Part shown: one piece after another, positions 13,823 to 18,783 of the stretch
How the letters are laid out: each line of letters starts with the position of its first letter
How positions within the stretch are numbered: the stretch's first letter is position 1
Source: an uncultured Alphaproteobacteria bacterium
Lineage (GTDB): Bacteria > Pseudomonadota > Alphaproteobacteria > RF32 > CAG-239
Assembly (NCBI GenBank): GCA_910585375.1
Contig: CAJUCZ010000031.1
Location: 1 to 18,783 of the forward strand
DNA: 18,783 nucleotides
Direction: 5' to 3'
The notes under the pieces: generated by a model
What the model was told of the DNA's origin: nothing
The model's input: the letters and a program-made list of their open reading frames with translations, nothing else
The model's database searches: none
Program-made: the position numbers and the translations under genes

Positions 13823-14056
13823 ATGACTGATACAGCTAATCGCGTTAAGAAAATCGTTGCCGAACACCTCGGCGTTGAAGAGGCTAAAGTAACTGACACA
13901 GCAAGCTTCATTGACGATTTGGGCGCAGATAGCTTGGATACAGTAGAATTGGTTATGGCTTTTGAAGAAGAATTCGGTTGTGAGATTCCTGATGAAGCTG
14001 CTGAAAAAATTCTTACTGTTAAAGATGCTATCGACTATCTTTCTAAGAATGCTTAG
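13823..14056 (+). CDS. acpP: Acyl carrier protein
   Basis: AcpP carries growing acyl chains as thioesters on a 4'-phosphopantetheine arm and serves type II fatty-acid synthesis in the cytoplasm. The 77-residue length is typical. The attachment site is S37 in GADSLDTVELVMAFEEEF, followed by EIPDEAAEKILTVKDAIDYL, all close to the family consensus. The protein is acidic, as expected. A GAGGT ribosome binding site lies 8 bases before the ATG. A strong terminator separates it from fabF, so most transcripts are probably monocistronic with some read-through. Two further, divergent carrier proteins lie 2.4 to 3.1 kb downstream; this one is clearly the housekeeping copy. Confidence 0.97.
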   Translation: MTDTANRVKKIVAEHLGVEEAKVTDTASFIDDLGADSLDTVELVMAFEEEFGCEIPDEAAEKILTVKDAIDYLSKNA

Positions 14057-14081
14057 TCTGTTTAGACTTGAAGAATTGATG

Positions 14082-14110
14082 AAACTCGCTTGACTTATAG
14101 CGAGTTTTTT
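14082..14110 (+). terminator. acpP terminator
   Basis: A perfect 9-bp stem (AAACTCGCT / AGCGAGTTT) with an 8-base loop is followed by a six-T run, 26 bases after the acpP stop and 56 bases before fabF. Confidence 0.9.
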
Positions 14111-14165
14111 CATATAAGAAGTAGTCGTGTCTTTTGACTATTAATAATTTTTTATGAGGTAATGT

Positions 14166-15443
14166 ATGAGAAGAGTTGTTGTTACCGGGCTTGGTATCGT
14201 TTCACCTTTGGGAAGAGGCGTTGAACATAACTGGAAAAGTATTCTGGCCGGTAAATCCGGAATTAAAAAAATTGAGAATATTGATTTGAAAGATATTCCG
14301 GTTCAGATTGCCGGACAAGTTCCTTGGGGCGAAGGCGAAAATGATTTTAATCCGGATACGGTAATGCCTCCCAAAGACCAAAAGAAGGTTGACAAATTTA
14401 TTTTGTATGGTCTGGCTGCCGGTAGCGATGCATTGGAAGATGCCGGTTGGAATCCCGAAACGGCAAGCGAAGAAGAAAAATATCGTGCCGGTGTTATGAT
14501 GGGTTCCGGTATCGGCGGTTTGCAGGTTATTTATGACAATTCTATTTCTTTTCATGAAAACGGCATTAAGAAAATTTCACCGTTCTTTATTCCTTCCTGC
14601 CTGATTAATCTGGTTTCCGGCAATCTTTCTATCAAATATGGTCTTAAGGGGCCGAATCATGCTTGTGTGACGGCTTGTTCCACCGGTACGCATGCTATCG
14701 GCGATGCCGCCAGAATGATTGCAATGGGTGATGCGGATATGATGTTGGCCGGCGGCGCCGAATCTGCCGTTAATGTTCTCGGACTTTCCGGTTTTGCCAG
14801 AATGAAGGCTGTTACTTCTGATTTTAATGATAGGCCCGAAAAAGCTTCTCGTCCGTGGGACAAAGAACGCAGCGGTTTTGTGATGGGTGAAGGTTCCGGC
14901 GCTCTGGTACTGGAAGAGCTGGAACACGCCAAAAAACGCGGGGCCAAAATTTATGCCGAAGTTGTCGGTTATGGTATGAGCGGTGACGCTTATCACATTA
15001 CTGCTCCGTCCGGCGACGGCGCTTACCGTGCTATGAAGATGGCTGCCGATCATGCCAGAGAGCACGGGGTTGAGTTGAAAGATATTAACTATATTAATGC
15101 GCACGGAACTTCTACGCCGGCCGGTGATGTCGGTGAGGCTCTGGCGGTCAAACGCTTATTCGGTGATGAGCTTATCGGAGAAGTTTCGATGTCTTCAACC
15201 AAATCTGCCGTCGGGCATCTGCTGGGTGCTGCCGGTGCCGTAGAAGCTGTTTACAGTATTATGGCCATTAAAGATCAGACTTGTCCTCCGACGCTGAATC
15301 TGGAGAATCCTGCTGATGAATTGGAAGGGTTTGATTTGGTTCCGCTGAAGGCTAAAAAGCGTGAAATCAAAGCTGCCATGTCCAACTCATTTGGTTTTGG
15401 CGGTACAAACTCGTCTTTGATTTTCAAGAAATTTGAAGACTAA
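14166..15443 (+). CDS. fabF: Beta-ketoacyl-ACP synthase II
   Basis: FabF condenses malonyl-ACP with acyl-ACP, extending fatty-acid chains by two carbons. The 425 residues include the full catalytic triad: C171 in ACVTACSTGTHAIG, H313 in NYINAHGTSTPAGD and H351 in STKSAVGHLLGAAG. The glycine-rich NSFGFGGTNSSL is near the C-terminus. The N-terminal RRVVVTGLGIVSPLG is typical. Position and motifs favour FabF over FabB, whose active-site environment differs. A GAGGT ribosome binding site lies 8 bases before the ATG. The stop overlaps the mltG start as TAATG, so the two genes are coupled, an order common in alphaproteobacteria. Confidence 0.97.
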   Translation: MRRVVVTGLGIVSPLGRGVEHNWKSILAGKSGIKKIENIDLKDIPVQIAGQVPWGEGENDFNPDTVMPPKDQKKVDKFILYGLAAGSDALEDAGWNPETASEEEKYRAGVMMGSGIGGLQVIYDNSISFHENGIKKISPFFIPSCLINLVSGNLSIKYGLKGPNHACVTACSTGTHAIGDAARMIAMGDADMMLAGGAESAVNVLGLSGFARMKAVTSDFNDRPEKASRPWDKERSGFVMGEGSGALVLEELEHAKKRGAKIYAEVVGYGMSGDAYHITAPSGDGAYRAMKMAADHAREHGVELKDINYINAHGTSTPAGDVGEALAVKRLFGDELIGEVSMSSTKSAVGHLLGAAGAVEAVYSIMAIKDQTCPPTLNLENPADELEGFDLVPLKAKKREIKAAMSNSFGFGGTNSSLIFKKFED

Positions 15444-16393
15444 TGAAAAAAGCGCTTTTTTTTGCTTTATCATTAAGTCTGATTGCATTTTTGCAGATTA
15501 GAAAGTGGGTTGTTGAAAGCGGCCCGCTTTCTGATTCTGTTACCGTTATTGTGCCCAAGGGAGCAACCTCGGGAATGGTTGCTGCAGTTTTGGCTCAAGC
15601 CGGCGTGATTGACAAACCGTGGCTTTTTCGTGCGGTCGGCCGGTTGAACGGACTGGATAAGAGAATTCGGGCGGGAGAATATGAATTTACGCCTCGGATG
15701 TCTTTATCCGAAACTCTGCAAAAAGTAACGTCCGGCGAAGTTTATTATCGAAAGATAACGTTTGCCGAAGGAATGACTGTGGCACAGTTTGTGGCTCTGC
15801 TTGAGGAGAATCCGGTGCTTTCGGGGGAGATCAGTGAACCGGCGAAAGAAGGTGAGTTGTTGCCTGAAACTTACAGCTTTACTTACGGGGACAGCAAAAA
15901 TTCGATTATTGTCAGGGCAAAGCGGGCGATGGTCAAAGTTTTGACTGAAGAGTGGGAAAAACGAGCTGCCGCTCTGCCGTTAAAATCTCCGCAGGAATTG
16001 CTGGTTTTGGCTTCGCTGGTTGAAAAAGAGACGGGTGTGGAGGCGGAACGTTCACAGGTGGCTTCAGTTTTTATCAATCGTCTTAAGAAGGGAATGAAAC
16101 TGCAGACGGATCCGACGGTGATTTATGCTCTGACAAAAGGCGAACGGGAGTTGGGGCGGCCGCTTTTGAAAAAAGATTTAGGAACGGACAGTCCTTATAA
16201 TACTTATAAATATTATGGTTTGCCGCCGGCGCCGATCTGTAATCCCGGAGTAGAGGCTATCACGGCGGCGGCTCATCCGGCTGATACGGATTATTTGTAT
16301 TTTGTAGCCAGTGGTGACGGCGGGCATAATTTTGCAACCTCACTTAATGACCATAACCGGAACGTGAAGGTATGGCGCCGGAAAAATAAATAA
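15443..16393 (+). CDS. mltG: Endolytic murein transglycosylase
   Basis: MltG (YceG) is an inner-membrane enzyme that cleaves nascent peptidoglycan strands and so limits glycan length. The 316-residue protein begins with one membrane anchor (FFALSLSLIAFLQI, residues 6-19). A LysM-like section follows (about 32-100, VIVPKGATSGMVAAVLAQAGVI). The catalytic domain has GELLPETYSF, the active-site glutamate E194 in ASLVEKETG, and VFINRLKKGMKLQTDPTVIYAL. The C-terminal DSPYNTYKYYGLPPAPICNPG and YFVASGDGGHNFATSLNDHN are family hallmarks. It is translationally coupled to fabF and has no ribosome binding site of its own. A hairpin at 16431-16457 may end its transcript. Confidence 0.96.
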   Translation: MKKALFFALSLSLIAFLQIRKWVVESGPLSDSVTVIVPKGATSGMVAAVLAQAGVIDKPWLFRAVGRLNGLDKRIRAGEYEFTPRMSLSETLQKVTSGEVYYRKITFAEGMTVAQFVALLEENPVLSGEISEPAKEGELLPETYSFTYGDSKNSIIVRAKRAMVKVLTEEWEKRAAALPLKSPQELLVLASLVEKETGVEAERSQVASVFINRLKKGMKLQTDPTVIYALTKGERELGRPLLKKDLGTDSPYNTYKYYGLPPAPICNPGVEAITAAAHPADTDYLYFVASGDGGHNFATSLNDHNRNVKVWRRKNK

Positions 16394-16398
16394 AATTG

Positions 16399-16428
16399 TT
16401 GACAAAATTTGGCAAGAAGAAGTATAAG
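16399..16428 (+). promoter_or_regulatory. Promoter of carrier-like protein gene 1
   Basis: A perfect TTGACA (16399-16404) is followed by TATAAG (16423-16428, 5 of 6) after 18 bases. It starts 6 bases after the mltG stop, so the carrier-like gene has a transcript separate from the fabF-mltG operon. Confidence 0.7.
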
Positions 16429-16430
16429 AA

Positions 16431-16460
16431 AGCATCATAAAAAATTATTATGGTGCTTTT
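16431..16460 (+). terminator. Hairpin after mltG, at the expected transcript start of carrier gene 1
   Basis: A 10-bp stem (AGCATCATAA / TTATGGTGCT, one G-U pair) with a 7-base loop is followed by TTTT. It may end the fabF-mltG transcript. It lies just downstream of the promoter at 16399-16428, so transcripts of the next gene would begin with this hairpin. AT-rich and of modest strength. Confidence 0.5.
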
Positions 16461-16484
16461 ATTAATATAAAATATTATATCATT

Positions 16485-16820
16485 ATGGAGATTTTAAGTT
16501 TTAATTTGCCGGAAGGTGTTCAAAAGTATTTACGAGAGAAAAAAATTCCGAAGGAGTGGTTTTATTTGTTGGCATCGCTTATTGTTTATCGCGGTGGCAC
16601 AGAAGACGTGAAGGCGCTGATGCCTGAAGCTGATTTTGAAAATGATCTGGGAATGGATTCATTGGATAAGGTGCAGGTGGTGATGGATATAGAACGTGTT
16701 TTTGATATTCAAATTGCCGATGACGAAGCTGAACGCTTTTATACTTTGGCTGATATTTTAGAGTATTTGAGAAACAAAGTTTCTGACGTTAAACTTTCCG
16801 AGTTTGTTGAACTTGATTAA
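16485..16820 (+). CDS. Divergent acyl-carrier-like protein 1
   Basis: The protein has 111 residues. Its second half is a clear carrier-protein fold: DFENDLGMDSLDKVQVVMDIERVFDIQIADDEAERFYTLADILEYL, with the phosphopantetheine serine at S59 in GMDSLDK. Compared with AcpP it has about 30 extra N-terminal residues (SFNLPEGVQKYLREKKIPKEWFYLLAS) that look like an additional helix, and a short acidic C-terminal extension. It therefore probably carries an acyl or similar group for a specialised pathway or partner. There is no recognisable ribosome binding site; the bases before the ATG are almost all A and T. It has its own promoter and strong terminator, so it is monocistronic. Retention of DSL argues that it is still modified. 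Confidence 0.88.
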   Translation: MEILSFNLPEGVQKYLREKKIPKEWFYLLASLIVYRGGTEDVKALMPEADFENDLGMDSLDKVQVVMDIERVFDIQIADDEAERFYTLADILEYLRNKVSDVKLSEFVELD

Positions 16821-16821
16821 G

Positions 16822-16850
16822 AAAATGCGGTTTTATGCCGCATTTTTTTT
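16822..16850 (+). terminator. Terminator of carrier-like protein gene 1
   Basis: A 9-bp stem (AAAATGCGG / CCGCATTTT) with a 7-base loop runs into eight T's (16843-16850), directly after the stop. Confidence 0.92.
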
Positions 16851-16870
16851 CATTTGGACGAAAAAACGTC

Positions 16871-16899
16871 TTGTGTAATTTATGGAAATGATGTATATT
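16871..16899 (+). promoter_or_regulatory. Possible promoter of the 16964-18456 gene group
   Basis: TTGTGT (16871-16876, only 3 of 6), a 17-base spacer and TATATT (16894-16899, 5 of 6) lie between the upstream terminator and the next gene. TTGTGT is mirrored by ACACAA at 16905-16910, which could be an operator-like dyad. Confidence 0.4.
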
Positions 16900-16963
16900 T
16901 TCTCACACAAAAAATTATGAAGTTATTATTTTATTGTTTAACATATTAAATTCATTTAAGATT

Positions 16964-17266
16964 ATGAATAAAAATGAGATTAAAAACAGATTGTTGAAAA
17001 TTATTGCCAAAAGAGTTAACAAACAGTTGGATCAGAATTGGAAAGATTTGAAAGATCTGAAAAAATTGAAAGCCGGTAGCGGATATGTGACCATGGACAG
17101 CAGTTTTTGTGATGATTTGTGTATGGATTCATTGGACCGGATTGAACTGGCGATGGATATTGAAAAGGCTTTTTCTTTGCCTCGGCTGGATGATGCCAAG
17201 GTGGAAAAATGGAAGAATGTTTCTGATTCTTATCAGACGGTATGTGAAGTCTTGAAGGTTGCTTAA
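16964..17266 (+). CDS. Divergent acyl-carrier-like protein 2
   Basis: I start this gene at the ATG at 16964, giving 100 residues; a TTG at 16934 would add ten residues but has no support. The carrier core is SSFCDDLCMDSLDRIELAMDIEKAF with the predicted attachment serine S56, followed by LPRLDDAKVEKWKNVSDSYQTVCEVL, which fits helices II to IV. The first 40 residues are strongly basic (KNEIKNRLLKIIAKRVNKQL, then KDLKDLKKLK), unlike acidic AcpP. A basic N-terminus on a carrier fold is unusual and could contact membrane or nucleic acid (inference). Three cysteines lie near or within the core. No Shine-Dalgarno sequence is visible. It leads a group of four co-directional genes. Confidence 0.85.
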   Translation: MNKNEIKNRLLKIIAKRVNKQLDQNWKDLKDLKKLKAGSGYVTMDSSFCDDLCMDSLDRIELAMDIEKAFSLPRLDDAKVEKWKNVSDSYQTVCEVLKVA

Positions 17267-17283
17267 ATTAAAATTATCAGCTT

Positions 17284-17712
17284 ATGAACATCATTTGGTG
17301 GACAATCCTGATGCTTTTAACGGCATCCGGTCTGTTTTTTACCCGAAAAATCGGTGAATTGAAGAGAGGGTACGTCCGGCGTATGTCCGCGTATTATTCC
17401 CGAAAAATCAAAAAGTATGAACTGCTCAGCAATGCGGTAGTTTTTAGTTTTCTTGTTCTGGCTTTGGGGGCGCTTGCCGCGGAACAGCTGGAAGGTAATG
17501 AAATTGTATTGGCTTTGCTGGCCGGTTATGCCTTGTTTGAAACCGTAAGGGCTTTTTATCGCCGCAGATTGCTTTATCTGCTGTTATGGGGAGCTACACT
17601 GATTGCTGTTCCGGCTTATCTGCTGTTTAAGGCCGGCTGGCTTATGCTTGTCGTGATTGTCCTTATGGTGATCAGCTGGTGGATTAAAATCTGGAATTTT
17701 TATAAACATTAA
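17284..17712 (+). CDS. Five-helix membrane protein of unknown function
   Basis: The protein has 142 residues with five predicted membrane segments, at about 3-19, 48-66, 73-90, 97-115 and 118-137. A strongly basic loop (KRGYVRRMSAYYSRKIKK, 28-45) lies between the first two helices and another (RRR, 93-95) between the third and fourth. The positive-inside rule puts these loops in the cytoplasm. No catalytic motif or known transporter signature is visible. The gene begins 17 bases after the carrier-protein stop and ends 10 bases before the next start, so all are probably one transcript. No ribosome binding site is recognisable. It may be a membrane partner of the carrier protein, but that is only suggested by position. 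Confidence 0.8.
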   Translation: MNIIWWTILMLLTASGLFFTRKIGELKRGYVRRMSAYYSRKIKKYELLSNAVVFSFLVLALGALAAEQLEGNEIVLALLAGYALFETVRAFYRRRLLYLLLWGATLIAVPAYLLFKAGWLMLVVIVLMVISWWIKIWNFYKH

Positions 17713-17722
17713 TCTTATTTAT

Positions 17723-18256
17723 ATGCAAAAAAACATGAAACTCAGAATGTTGGAACATAAATGTCTGACATGTTATGCGCCGATATATAAGGCAGGGGAA
17801 ATTTTTGACGGTACGGTTTATGAAATAAGCAGTGCTCGGGATATCTTATCAATTGATTTGCTTAGAGGCGGAAATTGTACGGTTGCTCTTGGTATGCTTG
17901 CCGGAATTGAACCTCAGTTTAAAATCGGGGACAAGGTGGAACTTGTTTATATGCCTCAGGCGGCAACCCGGTGGGATCCGGAAAAAAGTTTTTCTTTAAG
18001 CTTTCGGTATTTGAAGATGCGTTTTCCTGATTATGTGTTTGGTGATGAACGTGTCGGAACGGTTTTAGTTCGTGGTACGAATGCCATTTTGGTTCTTTTG
18101 GATGAGGAAAGAGAAATTGTCGGGCGGTATCTGCCGCCGTATGGCGCTATTCCTGATTATCTTCAGAAATTGAGTGCGGGCGACAAGGTTATCTGCGCTT
18201 GTACCCAAAATGGCGATATCGTTAATATTGATGAGATGGTTTATTGTGAATATTAA
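17723..18256 (+). CDS. Protein with two OB/S1-like modules, function unknown
   Basis: This 177-residue soluble protein appears to consist of two similar beta-rich modules. Module 1 (about 25-77) reads GEIFDGTVYEIS ... LSIDLLRGGNCTVALGMLAG ... FKIGDKVELVYM. Module 2 (about 108-165) reads ERVGTVLVRGTNAILVLLDEEREIVGRYLPP ... LSAGDKVICACTQNGDI. The pattern of GxV, a hydrophobic strand pair, and a final GDKV strand is that of S1/OB-fold RNA-binding domains. Basic residues in FRYLKMRF and a CLTCY motif near the N-terminus (C14, C17) are further features. The match is by pattern only; I cannot confirm homology. Start at 17723, with codon 5 (ATG) as an alternative; no ribosome binding site is seen. 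It is the third gene of the group. Confidence 0.78.
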   Translation: MQKNMKLRMLEHKCLTCYAPIYKAGEIFDGTVYEISSARDILSIDLLRGGNCTVALGMLAGIEPQFKIGDKVELVYMPQAATRWDPEKSFSLSFRYLKMRFPDYVFGDERVGTVLVRGTNAILVLLDEEREIVGRYLPPYGAIPDYLQKLSAGDKVICACTQNGDIVNIDEMVYCEY

Positions 18257-18276
18257 TAATCTTAAAATTTAAGAGT

Positions 18277-18456
18277 ATGTTAGAAAGGTTGAAAAAAATT
18301 GCCCGAAAGTTTGGTATTCTGGCCAAACCGATGCAGATTTTTGCTCCAAGAAGAACCTCTCAAAAATTGGGAGAGACGGACAGAAGCAGAATTTCTGCCG
18401 AGCAGGGAATTAAAGCTTCTCAAAACGTTTCAAGAAAAGGGACGAGAGGAAAGTAA
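18277..18456 (+). CDS. Small basic protein (59 residues), unknown function
   Basis: A 59-codon frame starts with ATG at 18277, 20 bases after the preceding stop, and ends with TAA just before a strong terminator. The product is very basic: MLERLKKIARKFGILAK forms an amphipathic helix, then PMQIFAPRRTSQK, and the tail NVSRKGTRGK is Lys/Arg/Ser-rich. No membrane segment or cysteine is present. Location inside the transcription unit, spacing like its neighbours and an ending matched to the terminator support it as a real gene. AAGAG two bases before the ATG is too close to be a good ribosome binding site. It might bind RNA or membranes. No family recognised. Confidence 0.65.
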   Translation: MLERLKKIARKFGILAKPMQIFAPRRTSQKLGETDRSRISAEQGIKASQNVSRKGTRGK

Positions 18457-18463
18457 ATTTGAA

Positions 18464-18495
18464 AAAATGCGCTGGAATATCCAGCGCATTTTTTT
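18464..18495 (+). terminator. Terminator of the 16964-18456 gene group
   Basis: A 12-bp perfect stem (AAAATGCGCTGG / CCAGCGCATTTT) with a 5-base loop AATAT runs into seven T's, 8 bases after the last stop. Very strong. Confidence 0.95.
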
Positions 18496-18783
18496 ATAGT
18501 CAAAATTTTATCTTTTTCCCTCCCTCTGATGCACTCTCGATTTTCTTTTTGATTTTCTCATCAGGAGTATTTATTTCTCTTTCCCTTATCTCTTCGCCAT
18601 TTTCTCTTTTCGTCCCGTTCCCTTTTCTCACTTCATTATCCCGTTTACTCTCCTCTCCCTTACCGCCTTTTTTCCACCCGCCTCATTCCTTTCCTTCTCC
18701 TCTTCCCCTTCCCCGCTACGCCCACCTTCTTTAGCCAAAATCCCCTCTGCTTTCTCATCCCCCTGCCCAAAATCTCCACCCAT
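18496..18783. other. Pyrimidine-rich non-coding tract, open at the right edge
   Basis: From the terminator to the window end the plus strand is dominated by C and T: 53 of 60 bases in 18601-18660 are pyrimidines. A 91-codon open frame across it is only F/S/P/L composition and starts inside the terminator stem. Read on the minus strand the tract consists of GAGAG, GGGAAAG and GGGGA words, like the tract at 9477-9863. No gene or known element was recognised. Confidence 0.7.

Noticed and set aside
16934..16963. TTG start for carrier-like protein 2
   Set aside because: The added ten residues are not carrier-like and no ribosome binding site precedes the TTG; the ATG at 16964 is simpler.
18459..18734. 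91-codon frame in the pyrimidine-rich tail, rich in Phe, Ser, Pro and Leu
   Set aside because: It starts inside the terminator stem, has no ribosome binding site, and its composition simply reflects C/T-rich DNA.
1..18783. CRISPR array, tRNA, rRNA or transposase
   Set aside because: Reading through all intergenic regions showed no regularly spaced direct repeats, cloverleaf-like sequence, rRNA segment or transposase motif.

Overview
The window looks like chromosomal DNA from an uncultured, probably host-associated, fermentative alphaproteobacterium. The lineage is inferred from a GapR-family (DUF2312) protein, a three-subunit proton-translocating transhydrogenase of the Rhodospirillum type, a 41-residue zinc-free ribosomal protein L36, and the order acpP-fabF-mltG. 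No rRNA, tRNA, CRISPR array, transposase or phage gene was seen.

Layout. Positions 3-617 hold the end of a very cysteine-rich protein whose start lies outside the window. It converges without a gap on a minus-strand operon, pntAA-pntAB-pntB (618-3384). A plus-strand pair of half-size chromate-transporter (CHR) proteins follows (3470-4524) and shares a bidirectional terminator with gapR (4558-4818, minus). Then come pyruvate kinase (4960-6384), a 126-bp imperfect palindrome that starts in its stop codon, and pyruvate, phosphate dikinase (6734-9415). After the ppdK terminator lies about 380 bp of purine-rich non-coding DNA. Three minus-strand units follow: a 61-residue protein with a near-consensus promoter, a 125-residue secreted protein, and the ABC-F translation factor EttA. 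A 207-residue secreted protein (minus) is divergent from rpmJ (plus). The fatty-acid/cell-wall block acpP-fabF-mltG runs from 13823 to 16393.

The right end (16399-18456) is the least ordinary part. Two divergent acyl-carrier-like proteins, each keeping the DSL phosphopantetheine site, are followed by a five-helix membrane protein, a protein with two OB/S1-like modules and a 59-residue basic protein. None of these five genes has a clear Shine-Dalgarno sequence, unlike almost every other gene here. The window ends in at least 290 bp of pyrimidine-rich non-coding DNA, the strand-inverted counterpart of the purine tract after ppdK.

How the genes work together: Pyk and PpdK both interconvert phosphoenolpyruvate and pyruvate, one ADP-linked and the other AMP/PPi-linked. 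PntABC exchanges hydride between NADH and NADP+ and would supply the NADPH used in fatty-acid synthesis. AcpP and FabF elongate acyl chains, and MltG ends glycan strands during cell-wall growth. The extra carrier proteins suggest a dedicated acyl-transfer or acyl-sensing function whose partner enzyme is not in the window.
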